A stretch of DNA of 44,634 nucleotides from Haliea sp040222615 (lineage in GTDB: Bacteria; Pseudomonadota; Gammaproteobacteria; Pseudomonadales; Halieaceae): NCBI RefSeq assembly GCF_040222615.1, contig NZ_JAVKCQ010000164.1, forward strand, positions 1 to 44,634. The letters are read 5' to 3'. Below, piece by piece: positions 25,161 through 33,011 of the stretch (its first letter is position 1; each line of letters begins with the position of its first letter). The notes under the pieces are model-generated. The model was not told the DNA's origin. It searched no databases and saw only the letters and a list, made by a program, of their open reading frames with translations. The position numbers and the translations under genes are program-made.

Positions 25161-25840
25161 TGCCTGCAGTGCCGGTGATCACGGTGGACGGCCCCAGCGG
25201 CGCCGGCAAGGGCACGCTCAGTCATCTGCTGGCGGATTCCCTGCGCTGGCATTTTCTCGACAGTGGCGCGCTCTATCGCGTGACCGGCCAGGCCTGCGTG
25301 CTGGAGGGCATCGCCTGGGAGGATGCGCCGGCGGTGACGCAGGTGGCCCGCCACCTGCAGGTCGAATTCGTCACCGATGCCAACGGCGAGGTGCGGGTGA
25401 TCTATAAAGGCATGGACGTCAGCCGTGAAATCCGCACCGAAGAGGGCGGGAGGGGGGCCTCCACGGTGGCGGCCATTCCCGCAGTGCGTGAGGCCCTGCT
25501 GCAGCGCCAGCGCGAGTTCCTGCGCCCGCCGGGCCTGGTGGCGGACGGCCGCGACATGGGCACGGTAGTGTTTCCCGAGGCCCCCCTGAAAATCTTCCTC
25601 ACCGCCAGCGCTGCAGAGCGGGCACAGCGCCGCTACCGGCAGTTGCTCGAAAAGGGAGAAAATGTTAGTCTCCCGCGCCTTCTTCGGGACATCGAGGAGA
25701 GGGACGCGCGCGACAGCGGCCGCGCCGTATCCCCGCTGGTCCCCGCAGAGGACGCCATTGTCATCGACAGCAGTCACATGCCGATTGCCGATGTATTCAC
25801 CGCAGTAATGGCAGCGGCGCGTGAGAGGGGCCTGGCCTGA
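25160..25840 (+). CDS. cmk: Cytidylate kinase Cmk
   Basis: Protein of 226 aa that phosphorylates CMP and dCMP. P-loop 'ITVDGPSGAGKGTLSHLLA', 'LDSGALYRV', 'VADGRDMGTVVFPEAPLKIF' and the LID 'RDSGRAVSPLVPA' are all family marks. ATG 25160 shares its A with the aroA stop. It is followed by a 160-base leader and rpsA, the cmk-rpsA order conserved across gammaproteobacteria. Confidence 0.97.
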   Translation: MPAVPVITVDGPSGAGKGTLSHLLADSLRWHFLDSGALYRVTGQACVLEGIAWEDAPAVTQVARHLQVEFVTDANGEVRVIYKGMDVSREIRTEEGGRGASTVAAIPAVREALLQRQREFLRPPGLVADGRDMGTVVFPEAPLKIFLTASAAERAQRRYRQLLEKGENVSLPRLLRDIEERDARDSGRAVSPLVPAEDAIVIDSSHMPIADVFTAVMAAARERGLA

Positions 25841-25888
25841 TCTCACTCGCCGTTGATTGCCGAGGCGACAATGGCTTGCAAGTACTGC

Positions 25889-25974
25889 CCCGGTGCCGGG
25901 TCCAGAAGTGGCACAGGGGTGGTTTAACTGGATGACCCGTGCCAGCTGGAGGCGCGGCAAGGCGGATTTCCGCC
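25889..25974 (+). promoter_or_regulatory. rpsA leader with three hairpins, candidate S1 autoregulation site
   Basis: Between cmk and rpsA three successive hairpins can be drawn: 25889-25893 with 25896-25900 (CCCGG/CCGGG); 25909-25914 plus 25917-25920 with 25935-25944 (10 pairs, 2-nt bulge, 14-nt loop containing CTGGA); 25961-25965 with 25970-25974 (GGCGG/CCGCC, loop ATTT). The rpsA start has only a weak AGGT site. In E. coli the rpsA leader is a structured region with a poor ribosome site through which S1 represses its own synthesis; the layout here looks alike. The role is inference. Confidence 0.45.
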
Positions 25975-26000
25975 GTAATCTCACTGACAGGTAATGTGTA

Positions 26001-27671
26001 ATGAGCGAATCCTTCGCTGAACTGTTTGAAGAAAGCTTGAAAACCGTCGAAATGGAGCCCGGCAGCATTGTTACCGGCGTGGTCATCGACATCGATAACG
26101 AGTGGGTCACCGTCCACGCAGGCCTGAAGTCTGAAGGCGTGATTCCTCGTGCCCAATTCCTCGACGCCGCCGGCAATTGTTCGCTGAGCATTGGCGATGA
26201 GGTCCAGGTCGCCCTGGAAACCGTGGAAGACGGTTTCGGTGAGACCAAGCTGTCCCGCGAGAAAGCCAAGCGCGCCGAGTCCTGGAAAGAACTCGAAGCC
26301 GCGCACGAGGCGGACGAAGTGGTCAAGGGTGTCATCAACGGCAAGGTCAAGGGTGGCTTTACCGTCGATATCAACACCATCCGCGCGTTCCTGCCCGGCT
26401 CGCTGGTCGACGTGCGCCCGGTTCGCGACACCGCGCACCTGGAGAACAAGGAACTCGAATTCAAGGTCATCAAGCTTGACCAGAAGCGCAACAACGTGGT
26501 GGTTTCCCGCCGCGCGGTGATGGAAGCGGCCAACAGCGTGGAGCGCGAGGCCCTGCTGGAGTCACTGCAGGAAGGCATGTCCGTCAAGGGCATCGTCAAG
26601 AACCTCACCGACTACGGTGCGTTTGTGGACCTCGGCGGTGTCGACGGTCTGCTGCACATTACCGATATGGCCTGGAAGCGCATCAAGCACCCCTCCGAGA
26701 TCGTCGAAGTGGGCCAGGAAATCGACGTCAAGATCCTCAAGTTCGACCGCGAGCGCAATCGCGTGTCCCTCGGCCTCAAGCAGCTGGGCGAGGATCCCTG
26801 GGTGGAAATCACCAATCGCTACCCCGAAGGCAGCCGCGTCAAGGCGCGCGTTACCAACCTCACCGACTACGGCTGCTTCGCCGAGCTGGAGGAAGGTGTG
26901 GAAGGCCTGGTGCACGTGTCCGAGATGGACTGGACCAACAAGAACGTGCATCCCTCCAAAATCGTCCAGCTGGGCGATGAGGTCGAGGTCATGGTCCTGG
27001 ATATCGACGAGGAGCGTCGCCGCATCTCGCTGGGTATCAAGCAGTGCCAGCAGAACCCCTGGGACGCATTTGCCTCGCAGTACAGCAAGGGCGACAAGAT
27101 TGCCGGCAGCATCAAGTCGATTACCGACTTCGGCATTTTCATCGGCCTGGAAGGCAACATCGACGGCCTGGTCCACCTGTCCGACATCAGCTGGAACGAA
27201 GCGGGCGAAGAGGCCGTGCGCAACTACAAGAAAGGCGATGAAATCGAGACGGTTATCCTCTCCATCGACCCCGAGCGCGAGCGCATCTCCCTGGGCATCA
27301 AGCAGCTTGAAGACGACGCCTTCTCCGGCTACGTGGCGGAGAACGATCGTGGCTCCATCGTCACCGGCGAAGTTATCGAGGTGGACGCGAAGTCCGTGAC
27401 CGTCAAGCTGGCGGACGAGGTCGAGGGTATCCTCAAGGCCTCCGACATCAGCCGTGACAAGGTCGACGACGCCCGCAGCCTGTTCAAGGTCGGTGACAGC
27501 GTTGAAGCCAAGATCATCTCCGTCGACCGCAAGAACCGCGGCCTGGCCCTGTCCATCAAGGCCAAGGACTTCGACGACGAGAAGGACGCGGTCAAGTCGC
27601 TGAAGGACCAGGAGGAGTCCTCTTCCCCGGGTACTATCGGCGACCTGATCAAGGCCCAGATGGAAAAGTAG
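26001..27671 (+). CDS. rpsA: 30S ribosomal protein S1
   Basis: Protein of 556 aa with six S1 (OB-fold) repeats, normal for gammaproteobacteria. The first two bind the ribosome; repeats 3-6 bind mRNA and show the regular 'LTDYGAFVDLGGVDGLLHI', 'LTDYGCFAELEEGVEGLVHV' and 'ITDFGIFIGLEGNIDGLVHL' pattern. S1 recruits and unfolds mRNA on the 30S subunit. ATG 26001 lacks a strong ribosome site, as is usual for this gene. A nine-codon frame (25994-26020) overlaps the start in another phase. A clear terminator follows at 27692-27720. Confidence 0.98.
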   Translation: MSESFAELFEESLKTVEMEPGSIVTGVVIDIDNEWVTVHAGLKSEGVIPRAQFLDAAGNCSLSIGDEVQVALETVEDGFGETKLSREKAKRAESWKELEAAHEADEVVKGVINGKVKGGFTVDINTIRAFLPGSLVDVRPVRDTAHLENKELEFKVIKLDQKRNNVVVSRRAVMEAANSVEREALLESLQEGMSVKGIVKNLTDYGAFVDLGGVDGLLHITDMAWKRIKHPSEIVEVGQEIDVKILKFDRERNRVSLGLKQLGEDPWVEITNRYPEGSRVKARVTNLTDYGCFAELEEGVEGLVHVSEMDWTNKNVHPSKIVQLGDEVEVMVLDIDEERRRISLGIKQCQQNPWDAFASQYSKGDKIAGSIKSITDFGIFIGLEGNIDGLVHLSDISWNEAGEEAVRNYKKGDEIETVILSIDPERERISLGIKQLEDDAFSGYVAENDRGSIVTGEVIEVDAKSVTVKLADEVEGILKASDISRDKVDDARSLFKVGDSVEAKIISVDRKNRGLALSIKAKDFDDEKDAVKSLKDQEESSSPGTIGDLIKAQMEK

Positions 27672-27691
27672 GCTCGCCTCTGGCGGCGTCG

Positions 27692-27720
27692 AAAGGCTCA
27701 CCCTCGGGTGGGCCTTTTTT
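27692..27720 (+). terminator. Rho-independent terminator after rpsA
   Basis: AAAGGCtCACCC pairs with GGGTGgGCCTTT around a short TC loop, ending in a run of six T. It starts 20 bases after the rpsA stop and separates rpsA from ihfB. Confidence 0.9.
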
Positions 27721-27826
27721 CGTTATAAAATAACAACTTGCGCTATTGTCCCGGCAGCGTCACAATAATTGCAAAATGGCGTGCACCGGTGGCTGAGACC
27801 CGGAATGGTGCTGGGGCGGAGGTACA

Positions 27827-28123
27827 ATGACCAAAAGTGAACTGATCGAGGCGATCGCCGCCCGGCAGACCCAGCTGTCGCTGAAAGATGTGGAGCTGGC
27901 GGTCAAAACCATTCTCGAACACATGTCGGAAGCGCTGGCCGCCGGTGAACGTATTGAAGTTCGCGGCTTTGGCAGTTTTTCCCTGCACTACCGCGAGCCG
28001 CGCCGGGGCCGCAATCCCAAGACCGGGGACACCGTCGAGCTCACGGGCAAGTACGTGCCCCATTTCAAGCCCGGCAAGGAGTTGCGCGAGCGGGTGAACC
28101 TGGGCCTGCAGGCCGGGTTCTGA
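27827..28123 (+). CDS. ihfB: Integration host factor subunit beta
   Basis: Protein of 98 aa, HU/IHF fold. N-terminal 'MTKSELIEAIAARQTQLS', DNA-binding arm with 'VRGFGSFSLHYREPRRGRNPK' core (the Pro at the tip kinks DNA) and 'VPHFKPGKELRERVN' end. IHF-beta forms a heterodimer with IhfA and bends DNA sharply in promoters, origins and recombination sites. GGAGG precedes the ATG. It is transcribed apart from rpsA (terminator between) and may run on into lapA-lapB, 32 bases downstream. Confidence 0.97.
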   Translation: MTKSELIEAIAARQTQLSLKDVELAVKTILEHMSEALAAGERIEVRGFGSFSLHYREPRRGRNPKTGDTVELTGKYVPHFKPGKELRERVNLGLQAGF

Positions 28124-28155
28124 ACGAGGGCAGGGTGTAGAAAGGGAGCAGGCTT

Positions 28156-28461
28156 ATGAACGTGTTGCGCAAGGTGATTGCCCTGCTGGTGATCCTGGCG
28201 ATGGTGGCGGTGGGCGTGCTGTTTGCCCTGCAGAATCACCAGCCGGTGGCCCTGGATCTCCTTGTCCACGAGTTCGCTCCCCGCAGCCTGGCCCTCTGGC
28301 TGCTGGCTGCGCTGGCCCTGGGTGGCGTGTTGGGCTTGCTGGCCTCGAGCATCATTATCCTGCGCCTGCGCGGTGGCCTGGCGATTGCCCGGCGCAAGCT
28401 GGAGAAATCCAAACTGGAGCTGGACAGGTTGCGGGTCGCCGGAATCAAAAACGGTGAATGA
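28156..28461 (+). CDS. lapA: Lipopolysaccharide assembly protein LapA
   Basis: Protein of 101 aa, DUF1049 family. Two transmembrane helices (about 5-25 and 45-68) with the conserved 'ALQNHQPVALDLLVHEF' between them, then a basic amphipathic C-terminus. LapA works with LapB at the inner membrane in LPS assembly and control of LpxC turnover. ATG 28156 with GGGAGCAGG upstream. Its last eight bases overlap lapB. Confidence 0.92.
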   Translation: MNVLRKVIALLVILAMVAVGVLFALQNHQPVALDLLVHEFAPRSLALWLLAALALGGVLGLLASSIIILRLRGGLAIARRKLEKSKLELDRLRVAGIKNGE

Positions 28462-29656
28462 CCTGCTGGTATTCCTGCTGCTGTTTGTTGCGATCGGCAT
28501 CGGCTGGTGGCTGGGACGGCGCAGTGTCCACATCGCCACGACCGATCTTCCCGGGCAGTATTACAAAGGCCTGAACTACCTGCTGGACGGCCGTCCGGAC
28601 GGCGCGGTGGACGCCTTTATCAACGCCCTTGAGGTCAACACCGAGACTCTGGAGACGCATATCGCGCTGGGCAACCTGCTGCGCAAGCGGGGCGAGGTGG
28701 ACCGCGCCATCCGTATTCACCAGAACCTGTTGGCCCGGCCCAGCCTGCCGCGGCAGCAGGTGCACCAGGCTCACCTCGAGCTGGCGCGGGACTACATCAG
28801 CGCGGGGCTGTTTGATCGCGCGGAGCGCCTGCTGCTGGACCTGGTCAAGGATTCGCCGGAGCAGCGCCGGGCCAGCCAACGCCACCTGCTGGAAATTTTC
28901 CAGAGCCAGCGTGAGTGGGCCAACGCCATTGAGGTTGCGACCGCGTTGTTGCCGCGCAAGTCCCTGCTCAGCCAGACAGGGCCGGTTCCGCTGGGTGCCA
29001 ACCGGCAACCGGTAGCAGTGGCACTGGCGCACTACCACTGTGAGCTGGCAGCTGAGCTGCTCAAGCAGGGCAGTGTCCAGAGCGCCCGCAAGGAATTGCA
29101 GCAGGCGCTGCTCCACGACCGGCTCTGCGTGCGGGCCTCGTTGATGCTGGGTGAACTGGAATGCCAGACGGGAAATCACCGGCAGGCCATCAAGGCCCTG
29201 CGCAAGGTCGGACAGCAGGATCCCGACTACATTCCCGAAACCATTCCCACCCTGCAGGAAGCCTACCGTGCGCTGGGCGAAGAACACACCCTGCGCGAGT
29301 ATCTCGAGGAGTGCCTGCAAGCCAATCCGGCAGCTCCCCTGGTGCTGGCGGTGGCCGACGACATCCGCGACAGCACCGGCGTCGAGGCATCGGCCACGTT
29401 TCTGTCAGAGCAACTGGCGAAATATCCCTCATTGCGCGGCCTGTCCCGCTTGATTGCCCTGCAGATGGGCAATACTGAAGGGCAGATCAGGGACAACCTG
29501 AGCCTGTTGGCGCGCCTGGTGGAGCGCCTTCTCGCGGAACGTCCCACCTATCGCTGTAGCCACTGCGGCTTCGCCGGGCGTCAGCTGCACTGGTTCTGCC
29601 CCGGCTGCAAGCACTGGGGTACCGTCAAATCCATCCGCGGCAACCGTGTCGATTGA
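28454..29656 (+). CDS. lapB: Lipopolysaccharide assembly protein LapB (YciM)
   Basis: Protein of 400 aa. One N-terminal membrane helix ('LLVFLLLFVAIGIGWWLG'), then 'VHIATTDLPGQYYKGLNYLL', nine or so TPR repeats facing the cytoplasm, and a rubredoxin-like metal site with Cys 368, 371, 382 and 385 ('CSHCGF', 'CPGCKHWGT'). LapB presents LpxC to FtsH for proteolysis and so limits LPS synthesis. The start is GTG 28454, inside the end of lapA. The lapA-lapB-pyrF order is also that of E. coli. Confidence 0.95.
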   Translation: MNDLLVFLLLFVAIGIGWWLGRRSVHIATTDLPGQYYKGLNYLLDGRPDGAVDAFINALEVNTETLETHIALGNLLRKRGEVDRAIRIHQNLLARPSLPRQQVHQAHLELARDYISAGLFDRAERLLLDLVKDSPEQRRASQRHLLEIFQSQREWANAIEVATALLPRKSLLSQTGPVPLGANRQPVAVALAHYHCELAAELLKQGSVQSARKELQQALLHDRLCVRASLMLGELECQTGNHRQAIKALRKVGQQDPDYIPETIPTLQEAYRALGEEHTLREYLEECLQANPAAPLVLAVADDIRDSTGVEASATFLSEQLAKYPSLRGLSRLIALQMGNTEGQIRDNLSLLARLVERLLAERPTYRCSHCGFAGRQLHWFCPGCKHWGTVKSIRGNRVD

Positions 29657-29688
29657 CTGCTGCCGCCCAAGACCAAGGTAGAGTGAGC

Positions 29689-30390
29689 ATGGATTCCCCC
29701 GTCCTGGTGGCGTTGGATTACGCCGAGGCTGCCGCCGCACTGGCGCTGGCCGAGCAACTGTCCCCCGACCTGTGCCGGCTGAAGATCGGCAAGGAACTGT
29801 TCACCCGCGCCGGCCCCGGTCTGGTCAGCGCGCTACAGGACATGGGCTTCGATATATTCCTTGACCTCAAGTTCCACGATATTCCCAACACCGTTGCCGG
29901 TGCCGTGCAGGCCGCCGCCGATCTCGGGGTGTGGATGGTCAATGTGCATGCCAGCGGAGGGCGCCGGATGATGGAGGCGGCGGCCAACGCCCTGAAATCC
30001 CACGGTCAGCCCCCCTTGTTGATTGGCGTCACCGTGCTGACCAGCATGACAGACGAGGACCTCGCCGAGCTGGGCTACGTCGAGACCGCACTGCAGCGGG
30101 TGCAGCGCCTGGCCGCGCTGGCCGCCGACTGTGGGCTGCAGGGGGTGGTCTGCTCAGCGGTGGAGGCGCCGTTGCTCCGGCGCCAGCACGGCAGTGGTTT
30201 TTGTCTGGTGACACCGGGGATTCGCCTGGCGGGGGATTCTCCGGGAGATCAGCGCAGGGTGGTCACTCCGGCCGACGCCCGTGAGCTGGGGGCCGATTAC
30301 CTGGTCATCGGTCGCTCAATCACCGGGGCCAGGGATCCGCTGGCAGCGCTGCAGCGTGTGCGGTCCGAGCTAGGCCTCGCCCCCGCGTAG
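29689..30390 (+). CDS. pyrF: Orotidine 5'-phosphate decarboxylase PyrF
   Basis: Protein of 233 aa, TIM barrel that makes UMP from OMP. Active-site array 'DLKFHDIPNTVAGA' (Lys/Asp), 'LVALDYAE', 'LKIGKELFT', 'VTPGIRLAGD' and 'YLVIGRSITGARDP' are present. ATG at 29689; an upstream in-frame ATG at 29653 would overlap the lapB stop and adds unrelated residues. Third gene of lapA-lapB-pyrF. Confidence 0.96.
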   Translation: MDSPVLVALDYAEAAAALALAEQLSPDLCRLKIGKELFTRAGPGLVSALQDMGFDIFLDLKFHDIPNTVAGAVQAAADLGVWMVNVHASGGRRMMEAAANALKSHGQPPLLIGVTVLTSMTDEDLAELGYVETALQRVQRLAALAADCGLQGVVCSAVEAPLLRRQHGSGFCLVTPGIRLAGDSPGDQRRVVTPADARELGADYLVIGRSITGARDPLAALQRVRSELGLAPA

Positions 30391-30491
30391 CATCAAATGC
30401 GGCCATTGGCGTTCGTTTACTCCTGGCGCTTGCTACACTGATTCCCGATACGGATGCGCAAGGATGCCGCCTCGTAAACGGAGATTACGCC

Positions 30492-30869
30492 ATGACATAC
30501 CTCGAAAAATCACCTCAAGCTGTTGCGGGGGCCGGCTTGGCCGGTCGCCCGCTGAAACTCCGCTGCTGCGCGCCGTTGCTGGCCGTGGTCCTGGGTCTGG
30601 GCCTGGCGCCCGGTCCGGTGCTGGCGGAAATCGCCACTGAGCCTCCCGTCGTCGCCGCAGCGGGCGAGGCCCGGACGGTCAACATCAACACCGCGGACGC
30701 CGCCAGCCTGGCGGCCGGGCTGCAAGGGGTTGGCCTGTCCCGGGCGGAAGATATCATTCGCTACCGGGAAACCTACGGCCCCTTTGGGGCCGTGGAGGAG
30801 CTGGCTGATGTGAAGGGCATCGGCCAGGCGACGCTGGACAAAAACCGTGCTGTTATAACACTGGAATAG
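30492..30869 (+). CDS. Exported ComEA-like helix-hairpin-helix DNA-binding protein
   Basis: Protein of 125 aa. An N-terminal signal peptide or anchor with hydrophobic core 'PLLAVVLGLGLAPGPVLA' (cleavage about residue 45) is followed by a ComEA domain: 'VNINTADAASLAAGLQGVG', 'AEDIIRYRETYGPF' and 'LADVKGIGQATLDKN', the two helix-hairpin-helix motifs. ComEA binds incoming DNA in the periplasm during natural transformation. Many gammaproteobacteria have such small proteins, and presence alone does not prove competence. GGAG precedes the ATG. A strong terminator follows. Confidence 0.88.
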   Translation: MTYLEKSPQAVAGAGLAGRPLKLRCCAPLLAVVLGLGLAPGPVLAEIATEPPVVAAAGEARTVNINTADAASLAAGLQGVGLSRAEDIIRYRETYGPFGAVEELADVKGIGQATLDKNRAVITLE

Positions 30870-30889
30870 GCTGTGGGCATCCGTATCAT

Positions 30890-30911
30890 AAGGGGCCTCA
30901 GGCCCCTTTTT
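30890..30911 (+). terminator. Rho-independent terminator after comEA-like gene
   Basis: AGGGGCC pairs with GGCCCCT across a TCA loop and is followed by TTTTT, 20 bases after the stop codon at 30869. It insulates the glycan module starting at 31014 from the genes before it. Confidence 0.88.
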
Positions 30912-31013
30912 CATATCCTTTCGCGGCTCGCCCGCCGGGCCGGGCAGCGAGTCAGGCAACAGGAATCCAGGCAACATGTCGTCGGCGGTGCAGGTGTTCA
31001 CGGTGAGGTGGGT

Positions 31014-31952
31014 ATGAAAGCGCTGGTGACCGGTGCGACAGGATACATAGGCAGCGAACTGTGTCGGCAGTTGTCGGCTGCGGGGCTTGCCTTTGTCCCG
31101 CTGAGCGCCGGTGGCGGCACGCTCGCGGGCGGACGTGCGACCCTCTCCGTGGACTTCCGCCAGGGCGCCGTAGCCGCGGAGCTGCTGGAGGGTGTGGATG
31201 TGGTCTACCACCTCGCCGGTATTGCCCACCAGCAGGCTCCCGCGCAACTGTATGCGGAGATCAACTACCGGGCAACCCTCGCCCTGGCCAGCGCCGCGGA
31301 GCGTGCCGGAGTCCGACTGTTTGTCTTTCTGAGCAGCGTCAAGGCAATGGGACCTGCCGCCGGGTGTGCCGCCCGGCAGGAGAGCGAGGTCGCTACCCCG
31401 GTGGGAGCCTATGCACTTTCCAAGTGGCGCGCTGAATGCGCACTGCGGGAACAGTTTGCGGGCAGCGCCATGACCGTGGTAATCCTGCGACCCGCGCTGG
31501 TCTATGGTCCCTGTCCCCGTGGCAACCTGCAGTGGCTGCTGCGGGCAGCCCGCTGGGGTTTACCGCTGCCGCCCGAGGGGGGTGCCCGCTCCATGGTCAG
31601 TAACCAGGATCTCGCGGAGCTGTTGCTGCTGCTGCCGCAGGAGGTGCAGCAGGGGGTGCACACCTGGATAATCACCGATGGGGAGGCGTACACCACGCGT
31701 CAGGTGTATGTGTTGTTGCGCGAGGCCCTGGGGCGCAGTGGCGAGCGCCAGTTGCCCGCCTGGTGCTGGCGGGTCCTGGCCGCGGTGCTGGATATTCTGC
31801 GGCGCCAGCCGCCGGGCAGCAGTTTTGGCAAGCTGTTCGGCGCTGAGCGGTATGACAATCATGCCCTGCTGCGGGAAACCCGGTGGCGGCCCCGCCAGAC
31901 CCTCGCCAGCGTGGCTCCCGCGATGGTCGCACGCCCGGTAGCGGCGCGATGA
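31014..31952 (+). CDS. NAD-dependent sugar-nucleotide epimerase/4-ketoreductase, WbpV-like
   Basis: Protein of 312 aa, extended SDR. Rossmann motif 'ALVTGATGYIGSELC', 'YHLAGIAHQQ', catalytic Ser region 'FVFLSSVKAMG' and Tyr/Lys pair in 'GAYALSKWRAE'. The order epimerase-WbpL-WbpM equals the end of the Pseudomonas aeruginosa O6 O-antigen locus (wbpV-wbpL-wbpM), where WbpV reduces UDP-4-keto-6-deoxy-GlcNAc to UDP-QuiNAc; the same role is inferred here. ATG 31014 has GAGG upstream; a longer open frame reaches back into the terminator at 30890-30911 and is not credible. The stop overlaps the next start (ATGA). Confidence 0.83.
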   Translation: MKALVTGATGYIGSELCRQLSAAGLAFVPLSAGGGTLAGGRATLSVDFRQGAVAAELLEGVDVVYHLAGIAHQQAPAQLYAEINYRATLALASAAERAGVRLFVFLSSVKAMGPAAGCAARQESEVATPVGAYALSKWRAECALREQFAGSAMTVVILRPALVYGPCPRGNLQWLLRAARWGLPLPPEGGARSMVSNQDLAELLLLLPQEVQQGVHTWIITDGEAYTTRQVYVLLREALGRSGERQLPAWCWRVLAAVLDILRRQPPGSSFGKLFGAERYDNHALLRETRWRPRQTLASVAPAMVARPVAAR

Positions 31953-32935
31953 TCCCGGCAATCCTTGTCGCGCCACTGGCCGCGGTCCTGTTGTGCGGCC
32001 TCTGGCTGCGATTGGCGCGGCGCGGGGCGTTGCTGGACCACCCCGGGCATCGCAGCTCGCACACCCGGGCAACCCCCAGTGGCGGCGGCGTGGGTATTAT
32101 CCTTGCCCTGGTACTGTCGGTTGCCGTTGCCGGCGGCGGCGGGGTCACCTGGTCGGCGCCATACTGGTGGCTGCTGATCCTCTCCCCGGTGCTGATGCTG
32201 GTGGGCCTGGCCGACGATCGCTTTAACCTTCCGGCTCGTTTGCGGCTGGGAATCTATGCGGCTTGCTGTGCCGCGCTGCTCTGGGGCCTGGGGCCGGATC
32301 TCATCGCGTTTGCGCCAATCCCCGGCTGGCTGATGTGGCCGGCACTGCTCGCGGGCCTGCTGTGGTTGTTGAATCTCTACAACTTCATGGACGGGATGGA
32401 CGGTCTGGCGTCTCTGCAGTGCTTGCTCGCCGCGGGCAGTGCCGCTCTGCTGGCTTTTTTCGGCGGTGATCCGGTGTTCGCACTGTTCTGTGCCTTGCTG
32501 GCCGGGTGCCAGCTGGGATTCCTGGCCTGGAACTGGCCACCCGCGCGGCTGTTCATGGGCGATGCCGGCAGTATCCCGCTCGGCTTCCTGCTTGGTGGCC
32601 TCGCCGTCTACGGCGCCGGCTCTGGCGCACTGCCGCTGGGCTGCTGGCTGGTTCTGCTGGCTGGATTCATCTCCGATGCCAGTTGTACCCTGCTGGCTCG
32701 ATGGTGGCGGGGTGAGCGATTACTGGAGGCGCACAACGAGCATGCCTATCAGCGCCTGGGCAGGCACTGGGGTTCGCATCGGGCGGTCGACTTTTTGCTC
32801 ATTGCGCTCAATGCAGCGTGGTTGTTTCCTCTGGCGTGGACGATCTGGCGCTGGCCGGAATTCCAGCTTTTCTTGGTAATTTTGGCATATCTTCCGCTTT
32901 TGCTTGGCATGGTCAAATTGAGGGCTTTGCCGTAG
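31949..32935 (+). CDS. Undecaprenyl-phosphate sugar-1-phosphate transferase, WbpL/WecA-like
   Basis: Protein of 328 aa with about ten membrane helices, of the MraY/WecA polyprenyl-phosphate transferase family. Catalytic aspartates in 'VGLADDRFNLPARLRLG', 'LYNFMDGMDGLAS' and 'RLFMGDAGSIPLGF'; the cytoplasmic sugar-recognition loop is 'AHNEHAYQRLGR'. It should move HexNAc-1-phosphate, probably QuiNAc-1-P, onto undecaprenyl phosphate at the inner membrane, starting a lipid-linked glycan. ATG 31949 overlaps the preceding stop. The conserved N-terminal 'DHPGHRSSHTRATPSGGG' fits WbpL. Confidence 0.88.
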   Translation: MIPAILVAPLAAVLLCGLWLRLARRGALLDHPGHRSSHTRATPSGGGVGIILALVLSVAVAGGGGVTWSAPYWWLLILSPVLMLVGLADDRFNLPARLRLGIYAACCAALLWGLGPDLIAFAPIPGWLMWPALLAGLLWLLNLYNFMDGMDGLASLQCLLAAGSAALLAFFGGDPVFALFCALLAGCQLGFLAWNWPPARLFMGDAGSIPLGFLLGGLAVYGAGSGALPLGCWLVLLAGFISDASCTLLARWWRGERLLEAHNEHAYQRLGRHWGSHRAVDFLLIALNAAWLFPLAWTIWRWPEFQLFLVILAYLPLLLGMVKLRALP

Positions 32936-33011
32936 TATTGTGCATCGGGGCCTGGACCAGAAAATCCGGTTGCAAACGGGCCTGTCACGACCATCCGAAG
33001 TGGGAGGAAAT

